From Cellulomonas endophytica (GTDB taxonomy: Bacteria > Actinomycetota > Actinomycetes > Actinomycetales > Cellulomonadaceae): a stretch of 34,559 nt of DNA. Under the pieces are notes generated by a model. That model was not told the origin of the DNA. It saw only the letters and a program-made list of their open reading frames with translations, and made no database searches. Below, one piece after another: positions 7,674 to 16,100 of this stretch; positions within the stretch are counted from its first letter, which is position 1, and each line of letters begins with the position of its first letter. The stretch covers positions 1 through 34,559 of the forward strand of contig NZ_RWJX01000038.1 in NCBI RefSeq assembly GCF_004123805.1, given 5' to 3'. A program made the translations under genes and the position numbers.

Positions 7674-8743
7674 GCGGTGGCCTCCTCGGAGGGCGGAGCC
7701 GGGGGGGCCGCCAGGGGCTGGACGGCGAGGGAGAGGGCGTCGACGGCGGCCACGACCTGACCGGGGGTCACGCCGGTGAGGCAGGGGTGGCCCGGGACGG
7801 GGCAGTCGCGGGCCCGGGTGCCGGCGCACGCGGCCGCGGCGTCCCCGAGGACGACGTGCGGCACGCCGTAGGGCGCCCAGCGGTCGGCCGGGACGACGGG
7901 CGAGAAGAGGGAGACGACGGGTGTCCCGACGGCGGCGGCCAGGTGCGCCGGCCCGGTGTTGCCGACGACGACCGCGTCCGCGCGGGCCAGGACGGCGGCG
8001 AGCCCGGCCAGCGAGGTCCGCCCGGCGAGGTCGACGGCGCCCGGGACGCCCGCCGCGACGGTCCGCGCGAGCGCGCGCTCGGCGGGTCCGCCCGTGACGA
8101 CGACCGTGCGGCCCTCCTCGGCGAGGGCGAGGGCCAGGGTGCGGGCGTGCTCGGGCGACGGGGCCCGCGCCGGGACGGACGCGCCCGGGTGGAGGACCAC
8201 GAAGCCCTCGGCGGGCAGCTCCGCGGCGACGTCCTCGGGCACCGGACCGGGGTCGCGGACCGCGAGGCGGCCGTCGTCGCCGTCGGGGAGCCGGCCGCCC
8301 GCGGCGCGGGCGAGGTCGAGCGCCGCCTCGGCCTCGTGCAGCCCCTCGGGGCGGGCGTGGCGCACGTCGAGCAGCGAGCCGGGGTAGTCCACGCTCGTGG
8401 CGGCGACGAACGGCACGCCGGCCAGGCGCAGCAGCAGCGCCATGGGCAGGGGGCTCTGGTGGAAGGACGTGAGGACGACCGCACGGTCGTAGCCCACGGC
8501 GGCCAGCTCCGCGACGAGGGCCAGGACGGCCGGGACGTCCACGGGCGGCGGCGCGTAGCCGCTCCACGGGGCGTCGAAGACCCGCACACGGTCCACGCCG
8601 GGCAGGAGCTCGCCGGCGGCCCGCCCCGCCGGCGAGGCCAGCAGGTCCAGGCCGTCGGCCGTGTGCCGCAGCGCCCGCAGCGCGGGGCCCGTCAGCAGCA
8701 CGTCGCCGTCGCTGTCGAGGCGGACGGCCAGGACGCGCGTCAC
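7670..8743 (-). CDS. GT9 heptosyltransferase-like glycosyltransferase
   Basis: 357-aa GT9 enzyme, the second in the operon. Seen: N-terminal VLAVRLDSDGDVLLTGPALRAL matching the RxxxxGDxxxxxPxxxxL opening of heptosyltransferases, FVVLHPGASVPAR at the inter-domain boundary, and the GT9 signature VGNTGPAHLAAAVGTPVVSLF. C-terminal Cys residues lie in the segments AACAG, RDCPV and HPCLTG; the CPVPGHPCLTG pattern recalls the Cys-rich C-terminus of some GT9 enzymes and may bind metal or be structural. The start GTG 8743 overlaps the gmhB-fusion stop (GTGA). Two divergent GT9 copies suggest two successive heptose (or similar) additions. Confidence 0.87.
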   Translation of the reverse strand: MTRVLAVRLDSDGDVLLTGPALRALRHTADGLDLLASPAGRAAGELLPGVDRVRVFDAPWSGYAPPPVDVPAVLALVAELAAVGYDRAVVLTSFHQSPLPMALLLRLAGVPFVAATSVDYPGSLLDVRHARPEGLHEAEAALDLARAAGGRLPDGDDGRLAVRDPGPVPEDVAAELPAEGFVVLHPGASVPARAPSPEHARTLALALAEEGRTVVVTGGPAERALARTVAAGVPGAVDLAGRTSLAGLAAVLARADAVVVGNTGPAHLAAAVGTPVVSLFSPVVPADRWAPYGVPHVVLGDAAAACAGTRARDCPVPGHPCLTGVTPGQVVAAVDALSLAVQPLAAPPAPPSEEATA

Positions 8744-9921
8744 CCCGCGGCCCGCAGGGGCGGCAGCGCCTCGGGCACGAGGTGGGCGGCGGCGGCGCGC
8801 AGGTCCGCGGCGACCACCGGCGCGAGGGCGACCTCGCGGCCCCGCGTGACGACGGTCGGGACGAGCACCCCCTGCGCCCCGGCGGCGACGGCCGCGCCGA
8901 CGTCGGCCCCGATGTCGCCGACGACCGCGCACTCCCACGGCGCCACGCCCAGCGCGGCCGCGGCCCGCAGCACGAGGCCGGGCCCGGGCTTGCGGCAGGC
9001 GCAGCCCGCGCCGGTCCCGTGGGGGCACACCTGGACCGTGTCGAAGGGCCCCAGCTCGGCCGAGACCCGGGCGTTGACCGCGTGCACCTGGTCGAGCGTC
9101 AGCAGGCCGCGCGCCACCCCCGACTGGTTCGACACGATCCCGAGGAGCACCCCCGCGTCGCGCAGCGCGTCGAGCACCTCCCGGGCGCCGTCGACGACCC
9201 GCACCTGGTCCGGGTCCCCGTTGTAGGGCACGTCGTGCACGAGGGTGCCGTCGCGGTCGAAGAGCACGGCCCGCACGGCGGGGCGCCAGCCGGTGCCGGT
9301 GGCCAGGCGCGCGTCGAGGTCGGCGGCGAGCGGGTCGAGCCGGCCGTGGAGCAGCTCGTCGACCGTGCGCGGCACCGCCCCGCGCGGTCCCGCGGGGTCG
9401 GGGTGCCGCTCGTCGTAGCCGTCGACGGCCAGCGCGGCGGCCCGCGGCACCACCCGCGCCGAGCCGGCGGGGCGCACGACGGCCGCGCCGGGGTCGGCGA
9501 CGGCCGCCGCGAGGGTCGTGACGAGGGCGTCGGTGGCGCCCGTCGTCAGGGCGCCGTCGCCGAGCTCGACGACCCACGTCGTGGTGGCGGACCGCAGGCC
9601 CGCGTTGCGCGCCGCGGCCTCGCCCCGGCCGCCCGTGCGGATGGTCGTGACCGGGACGTCGGCGGCGGCGCCCGGCAGGACGAGGTCCTCCGGGGCGAGG
9701 GGCGGCGGGTCCGCCGGCGGCCCGTCGACGGGGGCGGGGTCGGCGCCGACCGGCCGGTCGTCGACGACGACCAGCGCGTGCGGCAGGGGGAGCGCCGGAC
9801 GGGCCGCGACGAGGGCCGCGGCCACCGCCCGCAGGCGCAGCGGCACGGTCTCGGCGCGCTCGTCGGCGCGGACGACGAGGACCGCGGACCAGGAGGAGGG
9901 ACCGGGGACGGGGCGGGTCAC
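8740..9921 (-). CDS. gmhB: GT2-like domain fused to heptose-1,7-bisphosphate phosphatase (GmhB)
   Basis: 393-aa fusion, first gene of the heptose operon. The C-terminal half (about 217-360) is a HAD-IIIA phosphatase: FDRDGTL (Asp222/Asp224 nucleophile and acid), VSNQSGVARG, and a compact zinc site C299-x-H301...C307-x-C309 followed by RKPGPG, as in GmhB, which removes the C7 phosphate of heptose-1,7-bisphosphate. The N-terminal half (about 11-205) resembles a GT2 fold: EAAARNAGL (101-109) then VVELGDGALT (117-126), where an active GT2 would carry an Asp-rich DxD; only one Asp remains, so it is probably inactive or altered. GTG 9921 is preferred because upstream codons run through a 12-bp tandem repeat; the start is less certain than others. 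Confidence 0.85.
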   Translation of the reverse strand: MTRPVPGPSSWSAVLVVRADERAETVPLRLRAVAAALVAARPALPLPHALVVVDDRPVGADPAPVDGPPADPPPLAPEDLVLPGAAADVPVTTIRTGGRGEAAARNAGLRSATTTWVVELGDGALTTGATDALVTTLAAAVADPGAAVVRPAGSARVVPRAAALAVDGYDERHPDPAGPRGAVPRTVDELLHGRLDPLAADLDARLATGTGWRPAVRAVLFDRDGTLVHDVPYNGDPDQVRVVDGAREVLDALRDAGVLLGIVSNQSGVARGLLTLDQVHAVNARVSAELGPFDTVQVCPHGTGAGCACRKPGPGLVLRAAAALGVAPWECAVVGDIGADVGAAVAAGAQGVLVPTVVTRGREVALAPVVAADLRAAAAHLVPEALPPLRAAG

Positions 9922-9957
9922 CGGTGCCGCTGCCCGGCGTCGCAGGGGCGGTCGGCG

Positions 9958-9993
9958 GACGTGGGCGCGGACGTGGGCGCGGACGTGGGCGCG
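9958..9993. repeat. 3 x 12-bp perfect tandem repeat upstream of heptose operon
   Basis: Three exact copies of gacgtgggcgcg, 37-72 nt upstream of the operon start. A second, unrelated 12-bp array sits upstream of the SDR pair near 19.9 kb. Length is a multiple of 3, so copy-number change would keep any frame. The repeat may lie in the promoter or the 5' leader. Confidence 0.85.
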
Positions 9994-10090
9994 GGCCTGG
10001 TCGCGTGCATCGGTGGCCGACCTCCTCGACGTGGGACAGAGTGCGTGCGGGATCCCCGCCCTGGCCAGGGCGGCCCCGCTCGGCGTCACT

Positions 10091-10127
10091 GTGGCAGCAC
10101 TTCACCCGCTGGCGCACCTCGAAGTGC
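10091..10127. promoter_or_regulatory. inverted repeat in heptose operon / aldehyde dehydrogenase intergenic region
   Basis: GCACTTC (10097-10103) and GAAGTGC (10121-10127) form a perfect 7-bp inverted repeat with a 17-bp spacer in the only intergenic region between the divergent heptose operon and the aldehyde dehydrogenase gene. The left arm lies inside GTGGCAGCACTTCACC, which recurs with one change at 29800-29815. Possible regulator site; no regulator is identified. Confidence 0.35.
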
Positions 10128-10189
10128 CCGCCGTCCGCCCCATGCCTCAGCCCGCCCGACGGCGGGAGACCCGTACGAACGGAGCACCC

Positions 10190-11713
10190 ATGACCCTCGC
10201 GCCCGACAGCACCGCGACCCACGCCGCGCCCTCGCCGGACGTCCCCGACGACGGGACCGGCGTGCGCACGGACGGGCTGCCGCGGCTCGCCGAGCACCGC
10301 GTCGGCGGCACCGTCCGGCCCGCGGCCGGGACCCGCACGCTGGTCCGCCGCTCGCCGCTGGACGGCACCCCGACCGAGGTCGTCGTCCCCGCGACAGCGC
10401 AAGAGGTGGCCGCGGCGGTCGCCGCGGCGCACGAGGCGCGCCGCGCCTGGCGGCGGACCGCACCGGGGGAGCGGGCGGCGGCGCTGCGGCAGGCGGCCGC
10501 CGCCGTCCGGGCGTCGGCCGACGAGCTCGGCGCGGCCCTCACCGCCGCCACCGGCCGGCTGCTCGGGTCGTCGGTGGAGTCGGCGCTCGTCGCCGCGGAG
10601 CTGCTCGACGAGGCGGCCACCACCGGGCTCGGCCCCACGGGGCGCACCCTCGCCGGCGCGGCGGGGGCCGTCGACGTGGTGCGCCGCGAGCCGCACGGCG
10701 TCGTGGCGATCATCACACCGTGGAACGACCCGTACCCCGCCGCCGCGGGGCTGCTCGCCGCAGCCCTCGTGACGGGGAACACGGTCGTCCACAAGCCCTC
10801 CGAGCGCAGCGCCCGGCCCGGGTGGGAGCTGGCGCGGCGCATCGCCGACCACCTGCCGGCCGGGGTGCTCGAGGTGGTGAACGGGGACGGCGAGACCGGG
10901 GCCGCGCTCGTCGCCGACCCCCGGGTGGCCCTCGTCGCCCAGGTCGGCAGCAGCGCCACGGGGCGCGCCATCGCGACGGCCGCCGGTGCGCGCGGCGCCC
11001 GCGTCCTGCTCGAGAACGGCGGCAAGGACCCGCTCGTCGTCGACACCGGGGTCGACCCGGCGTGGGCCGCGCAGCAGATCGCGATCGGCGCCTTCACCAA
11101 CACGGGGCAGCTGTGCACGTCCGTCGAGCGCGTCTACCTGCACGAGGACGTCGCGGACGCCGTGCTGGCCGAGCTCGTCGCGCTCGCGGAGGCGATGCCC
11201 GTCGGCGACCCGACGGACCCGGCCACGCGCCTGGGGCCCCTCGTCGACGAGGCGCAGGCCGAGGTCGTCGCCGCGCACGTCGCGGAGGCCGTCGGCGCCG
11301 GGGCGCGGTGCCTCACGGGCGGGGCGCGCGACGGGCGCCCGGGGTCCTTCTACCCGCCGACCGTGCTCGACGGGTGCACCGCCGACATGGCGGTGATGAC
11401 GGAGGAGACCTTCGGCCCCGTCGCGGCCGTCACGCGCGTGCCGGACTTCGCGACCGCCCTGCGGCTCGCGGACGCCGGGCGCTACGGCCTGGCCGCCACG
11501 GTCCTCACCCCGCGCCTGGACCACGCCCTGCAGGCGGCGGAGGACCTCGAGGTCGGCACGGTGAAGATCAACGCCGTGTTCGGGGGCGCCCCCGGCGGCT
11601 CCGCGGACCCCCGGCGCGACAGCGGCGCCGGCGCCGGGTACGGCCCGGACCTGCTCGCCGCCATGACGGTCCTCAAGGCGGTCCACCTCGAGGCGGCGCC
11701 CCCGGCGCGCTGA
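10190..11713 (+). CDS. aldehyde dehydrogenase family protein
   Basis: 507-aa NAD(P)-dependent aldehyde dehydrogenase. Seen: VVAIITPWNDPYPAAAG (cofactor and active-site Asn), HKPSERS (Lys for cofactor phosphate/ribose), Glu275 in LLENGGKD as general base, catalytic Cys309 in NTGQLCTS, and EETFGPV near the C-terminus. The family length is about 480-500 aa; the extra residues form an acidic, disordered N-terminus of about 35 aa. Start ATG 10190 has a ggag Shine-Dalgarno at 10181. Substrate unknown; succinate-semialdehyde or benzaldehyde-type enzymes are nearest in style. It is divergent from the heptose operon and stands alone, ending 35 bp before tRNA-Leu on the other strand. Confidence 0.92.
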   Translation: MTLAPDSTATHAAPSPDVPDDGTGVRTDGLPRLAEHRVGGTVRPAAGTRTLVRRSPLDGTPTEVVVPATAQEVAAAVAAAHEARRAWRRTAPGERAAALRQAAAAVRASADELGAALTAATGRLLGSSVESALVAAELLDEAATTGLGPTGRTLAGAAGAVDVVRREPHGVVAIITPWNDPYPAAAGLLAAALVTGNTVVHKPSERSARPGWELARRIADHLPAGVLEVVNGDGETGAALVADPRVALVAQVGSSATGRAIATAAGARGARVLLENGGKDPLVVDTGVDPAWAAQQIAIGAFTNTGQLCTSVERVYLHEDVADAVLAELVALAEAMPVGDPTDPATRLGPLVDEAQAEVVAAHVAEAVGAGARCLTGGARDGRPGSFYPPTVLDGCTADMAVMTEETFGPVAAVTRVPDFATALRLADAGRYGLAATVLTPRLDHALQAAEDLEVGTVKINAVFGGAPGGSADPRRDSGAGAGYGPDLLAAMTVLKAVHLEAAPPAR

Positions 11714-11748
11714 GGCGTCCGGGGCACGGGTCGTGCCGGGAGGGGTCG

Positions 11749-11831
11749 TGCGGGAGACGGGAGTCGAACCCGCACGCCCTCTCGGGCACCAGGACCTAAA
11801 CCTGGCGTGGCTGCCGTTTCACCACTCCCGC
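11749..11831 (-). tRNA. tRNA-Leu (anticodon TAG)
   Basis: 83-nt class II tRNA on the minus strand. Acceptor GCGGGAG pairs with CTCCCGC, discriminator A. The anticodon stem CCAGG/CCTGG encloses TTTAGGT, giving TAG (reads CUA and other CUN). A long variable arm (TGCCCGAGAGGGCG) and a GGGTTCGACTCCC T-arm are present. CCA is not encoded. Confidence 0.97.
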
Positions 11832-11840
11832 GGCACCGCC

Positions 11841-11869
11841 CGCGCGCCGGCCCCCGGGGTCGGCGCGCG
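11841..11869 (-). terminator. hairpin downstream of bcp
   Basis: CGCGCGCCG (11841-11849) pairs with CGGCGCGCG (11861-11869), with an inner CCCC/GGGG pairing. It lies 33 nt after the bcp stop and just upstream of tRNA-Leu, so it probably ends bcp transcription. A read-through arrangement with tRNA processing is also possible. Confidence 0.55.
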
Positions 11870-11901
11870 AGCGGGATCCTCGCACGCGGCGGGGGGACCC
11901 G

Positions 11902-12369
11902 TCAGGCGACCGCCAGGTCCCGCCGCAGCTTCGCGACGTGGCCGGTGGCCTTGACGTTGTACTGCGCGAGCGTGACGACGCCGTCCGCGTCGAGGACGAC
12001 GGTCGAGCGGATGACGCCCGTGACCTTCTTGCCGTAGAGCGTCCGCTCGCCCCAGGCGCCCCACGCCTCGAGGACGGCGTGGTCGGCGTCGGACACCAGC
12101 GGGAAGGTCAGCCCCTCGTCGGCCGCGAAGCGCGCGAGCTTCTCGACGGGGTCGGGGGAGACGCCCACCACGGCGTAGCCGGCACCGGCCAGCGACGCCA
12201 GGGAGTCGCGGAAGTCGCAGGCCTGGGTGGTGCAGCCCGGCGTCCCGGCGGCCGGGTAGAAGTACACGATCACCGGCTCCCCGCGCAGCGCCGACAGGGT
12301 CAGGCTGCCGCCGTCGGCGGTCGGGAGCGTGAAGTCGGGGGCGGTCTCGCCGACGGTGAGGCGGGGCAC
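11902..12369 (-). CDS. bcp: thioredoxin-dependent thiol peroxidase (Bcp/PrxQ)
   Basis: 155-aa atypical 2-Cys peroxiredoxin, the usual Bcp length. It reduces H2O2 and organic hydroperoxides using thioredoxin. Peroxidatic Cys46 lies in GTPGCTT and resolving Cys51 in QACDFRD, the C-x4-C spacing of PrxQ. APDFTLP and VGVSPD motifs are conserved, with the catalytic Thr/Pro preceding Cys46. Start GTG 12369 has an upstream GAGAGGAC Shine-Dalgarno-like stretch. It is divergent from the GroES-like gene (84-bp gap) and likely pairs functionally with the thioredoxin gene at 957. Confidence 0.95.
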   Translation of the reverse strand: MPRLTVGETAPDFTLPTADGGSLTLSALRGEPVIVYFYPAAGTPGCTTQACDFRDSLASLAGAGYAVVGVSPDPVEKLARFAADEGLTFPLVSDADHAVLEAWGAWGERTLYGKKVTGVIRSTVVLDADGVVTLAQYNVKATGHVAKLRRDLAVA

Positions 12370-12441
12370 GGGAGGTCCTCTCGACGGGGTCGGCCGGCGC
12401 CGGGCGGCCGGGCCGGGACCAGCCTAGGTCGCGGGCGGCGG

Positions 12442-12447
12442 TACGTT
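12442..12447 (+). promoter_or_regulatory. -10 of leaderless GroES-like gene
   Basis: TACGTT followed by exactly 6 nt (cgggcc) and GTG 12454. This matches the actinobacterial TANNNT -10 placed so that transcription starts at or next to the GTG. No clear -35 is visible. Confidence 0.6.
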
Positions 12448-12453
12448 CGGGCC

Positions 12454-12825
12454 GTGCCCCTCGACGCCTCCGTCCCGGTGACCGCGCACGGCCCGACGCC
12501 GTCCGGCGGTGGCGGCCTGCCCCTCCGGATGCTCCACGACCGGGTGCTCGTGCGCCGCGACGGCGACGGCGACGAGCGCCGCTCCACGGCCGGCATCGTC
12601 ATCCCGGCGACGGCCACCGTCGGCAAGCGGCTGGCGTGGGCCCGCGTGGTGGCCGTCGGCCAGCACGTGCGGCAGGTCGCCGTCGACGACCGGGTGCTCT
12701 TCGACCCGGAGGAGCGTGCGGAGGTCGAGCTCGAGGGCACGACCTACCTGCTGCTCCGCGAGAAGGACGTGCACGCCGTGGCGGCGCCGCGCGTGGCGGG
12801 GGAGGGCACGGGCCTCTACCTCTGA
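12454..12825 (+). CDS. GroES-family co-chaperonin-like protein
   Basis: 123-aa Cpn10-fold protein. LPLRMLHDRVLVRR opens the fold, TAGIVIPATATVGKRLAWARVVAVG matches the GroES strand pattern, DRVLFDPEERAEVELEGTTYLLLREKDVHAV forms the C-terminal half, and the protein ends in GLYL. The mobile loop is short and Arg-rich (DGDGDERRSTAG), unlike the canonical IVL-tipped loop of GroES, so it may not bind GroEL in the standard way. This type is common as a second, groL-unlinked Cpn10 in actinobacteria. GTG 12454 is chosen because of the 6-nt spacing to TACGTT. It lies between bcp and tRNA-Lys. Confidence 0.85.
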   Translation: MPLDASVPVTAHGPTPSGGGGLPLRMLHDRVLVRRDGDGDERRSTAGIVIPATATVGKRLAWARVVAVGQHVRQVAVDDRVLFDPEERAEVELEGTTYLLLREKDVHAVAAPRVAGEGTGLYL

Positions 12826-12903
12826 CGCAGGTCGTGGCGTCGTTCCGGTCCGGCGGCCGGGGCGGCCGGCGACGGGCGCGACAGGGAGGCCGCGGGCGAC
12901 GAT

Positions 12904-12933
12904 TTCGCGACCACGGCGGCGCGGTGCTAGTCT
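12904..12933 (+). promoter_or_regulatory. tRNA-Lys promoter
   Basis: TAGTCT (-10, 12928-12933) and a weak TTCGCG (-35, 12904-12909) with an 18-bp spacer. The predicted start would be near 12940, just before the tRNA 5' end. Confidence 0.5.
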
Positions 12934-12943
12934 CCTTCATCGC

Positions 12944-13016
<73 letters not shown>

Positions 13017-13022
13017 CGAGAC

Positions 13023-13056
13023 GAGAGGCCGGCGGTCCACGGACCGCCGGCCTCTC
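13023..13056 (+). terminator. tRNA-Lys terminator hairpin
   Basis: GAGAGGCCGGCGGTCC (13023-13038) and its exact complement (13041-13056) give a 14-16 bp GC-rich stem with a minimal loop, 7 nt after the tRNA. Confidence 0.85.
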
Positions 13057-13104
13057 GCGTGCACCGGGGAGTTCACCCGGTCGTCGCCGCGAATTCGGAC
13101 ATTT

Positions 13105-13137
13105 CACCCATCCGGGTGGCTCGCCCGCGGCTAGCGT
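13105..13137 (+). promoter_or_regulatory. promoter/operator of the Kelch-propeller gene
   Basis: TAGCGT (13132-13137) is a good -10, about 50 nt before ATG 13190. Just upstream lies a perfect inverted repeat CACCC-ATCC-GGGTG (13105-13118), placed over the -35 position. This suggests activator or repressor control; the regulator is unknown. Confidence 0.45.
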
Positions 13138-13189
13138 CCGAGACAGGGCCGACGACGGCGTCGGTACCAGCGGACCGGACGGTGCTGCC

Positions 13190-16100
13190 ATGTCCCTGCG
13201 GATGTCCACGCGACCTCGCGCGCTCCTCGTCGCCACCCTCGCGCTCCTCCTCCTCGCGCCCCCCTCGGCCGCGGCCCCGCCGGACCCGGGGCCGACGAGC
13301 CCGCCCCCGACCGCCGCGGCCACGGCGGGCGTGCCGACCGACGTGATCCCCGACACGCCCGCGAGCGCGCCCGCCGACGAGCCCGCCGACGCGCCCGCCG
13401 ACGTCTCCGTCGCGGCCGTCCCGGCGGCTCCGCCCCGGCTCGAGGGCGCAGGGGGCGACCGGGGCGTCGGTCTGCTGTGGGACCCGTCCCCGTCTACCGG
13501 CGTGGCGGGCTACCACGTGTTCCGCAGCACGACCCTGCCCGTCGCCACGACGGGGACGCCGCTGACCGCCGCCCCGCAGACGGCGCGCACGTTCCTCGAC
13601 ACGGGCCGCACGAACGGCACCGTGTACCACTACGCGGTCGTCGCCGTGGACGCGGCCGGGGCCCGCAGCGCCCCCTCGCCGATGGTCAGCGTGCGGCCGG
13701 CGGCGCCGCCGGTGCCCACCGGTGCGACCCTCACCTGGGCCCAGCGCGCCTCCGCCGCCATCGGCCGGCGCGAGGCCAGCGGGGCGGCCCTGGGCGGGCG
13801 GCTCTACGTGTTCGGCGGCCAGTACACGGGCAACACCCAGACGCTGCGGTCGGACCGCTACGACCCGGCCACCGACGCGTGGACACGCCTCCGCGACCTG
13901 CCCGAGCTCCTCACGCACGCGCCCGTCGTCGCCGACGGCACCACCCTGTGGATCCTCGGCGGCTACGTCGGGCTCGACCGCAAGGACTCCTCGCCGCGGG
14001 TGTGGAAGTACGACACGGTGACCGACACCTACAGCGCGGGGCCGTCCCTGCCCGCTCCCCGCGGCGGCGGTGGCGCGGTCCTCGTCGGGCGCACGCTGCA
14101 CTACTTCACGGGCGCGGTGCGCCGGGACTCCACGGGCGGCCCGACGACCGACCACCCCGAGCACTGGACCCTCGCGGTCGACGGCGGGACGACGTGGCAG
14201 CCCGCGGCGCCCGTGCCCAACCCCCGCAACCACGTCGGCACGGCGCTGCTGGGCGGGACGGTCTACCTCGTCGGCGGCCAGCACGGCGAGGCGGAGGGGC
14301 ACACGCCCCAGACGCAGGTGGACGCGTACGACGTCGCGACGGGCACCTGGCGGCGCGTGGCGGACCTGCCGGTGCCCCGCGGGCACATCAGCGCGTCGAC
14401 GTTCGTCTGGAACGGCAAGCTCCTCGTGCTCGGCGGCAGCGTGCTCGGCGCCGCCGCGTCGCGCACGATCTTCGAGTACGACCCGGCGACGAACGCCTGG
14501 ACGACGCGCACCGACCTCCCCGAGGCCCTGCGCAGCCCGGTGGCGGACCTCATCGACGGCCGGGTGGTCGTCAACGGCGGCCGCACCGCGACGGAGACCT
14601 CGCCCCGCACCTGGGTCGGTTCCGTGGCCGGCGGCACGGACACCACGCCGCCCGGCGCCCCCACCGGCGTCACCGCCGCCCTGTCCGGCGGCTCGGTCGT
14701 CGTGCGCTGGACCGCCCGGACGGAGACCGACCTGGCGGGCTACGCGGTCCACCGGGCGACCTCGACCCCCGTGCCGACCACGGGCACGCCGCTGTCCGGC
14801 GCGACCCCCCTGACGGGCACGTCCTTCACCGACGCGGCGCCCCCGGCCGGGACGACCGTGCACTACGTCGTGACGGCGCGGGACCGTGCCGGGAACACCG
14901 GCGCGCCCTCGACGACGGTCTCCGTCGCCGTCCCGGGCACCACCGGCACCGGGACGTGGGCCCCCGCGACCGCCCTGCCCGTCGCCCTCCTCGACGGCGG
15001 CGGCGCGGCGATCGGGACGACGCTGTACGTCGTCGGCGGCAAGACGTCCGCGGCCTACGTCAGCACCCTGCGGGTCCTCGACACCGCCACGGGCGGGTGG
15101 ACGACCGGGGCGCCCCTGCCGGGCGCGGCCGTGGAGAACCCCGCGGTCGCGACCGACGGGCGGTACCTCTACGTCGCCGGCGGGTCCACCGCCGCCTTCT
15201 CCGGGGCGGTGCGCACCGTCCACCGCTACGACCCCGCCGCGAACACCTGGACGCGGCTGGCCGACCTCGCGACGGCGCGCGGCGGGGCTGCGGCCGTCGT
15301 GCGGGACGGGGTGCTGTGGGTCCTCGGGGGCATGGACGGCTCCGGCGCCTCCCTGGCGACGACGGAACGGCTGACGCTGACGGGCGGCACCTGGACCGCG
15401 GGCCCGGCCCTGGCGACCGCCCGGGACAACGCGGCCGCCGCGGCGACGACCGCCGGGATCCTCGTCGTCGGCGGGCGCACCCGCCTGGCCTCGGGGACGG
15501 AGGTGGCCGGCAACCTGGCCGGCACGGAGCTGCTCGCCCCCGGCGCGACGACCTGGCGCAGCGCGGCCCCCGTGCCGACGGGGCGCCGGTCGGCCGCCGT
15601 CGGGGTGCTGGGCGGGGAGGTCGTCGTCGCCGGCGGCGAGCGCCGGGCGGACGGCACCGTGTGGCCGCAGACGGAGGCGTGGAACCCGGCCACCGGCACG
15701 TGGCGGACGCTCACGGCGATGCGCACGCCCCGGCACGGCGCGGCGGCGGCGGTCGTCGGCGGGCGTCTGCACGTGGTCGGCGGCGGCACGACCGGCGGGC
15801 GCTCCTTCAGCACGGTCCACGAGGTCCTCACGCCGGGCACCGCGCCCAGGGACACCACGCCCCCGGGGGCCCCGACGGGCGTCACCGCGACGGCCTCGGC
15901 CGAGCCGGCGGTCACCGTCGGGTGGGCCGCACGCACCGAGACGGACCTGGCGGGGTACCGGGTCCACCGCTCGACGACGACCCCGGTCCCGACGAGCGGC
16001 ACCCCCGCCTCGGGCACGGCGCTGCTGACGGGCACGACCTTCACCGACCGCGCCGTGACGGCCGGGGCGACCCTGCACTACGTCGTCGTCGCCGTGGACC

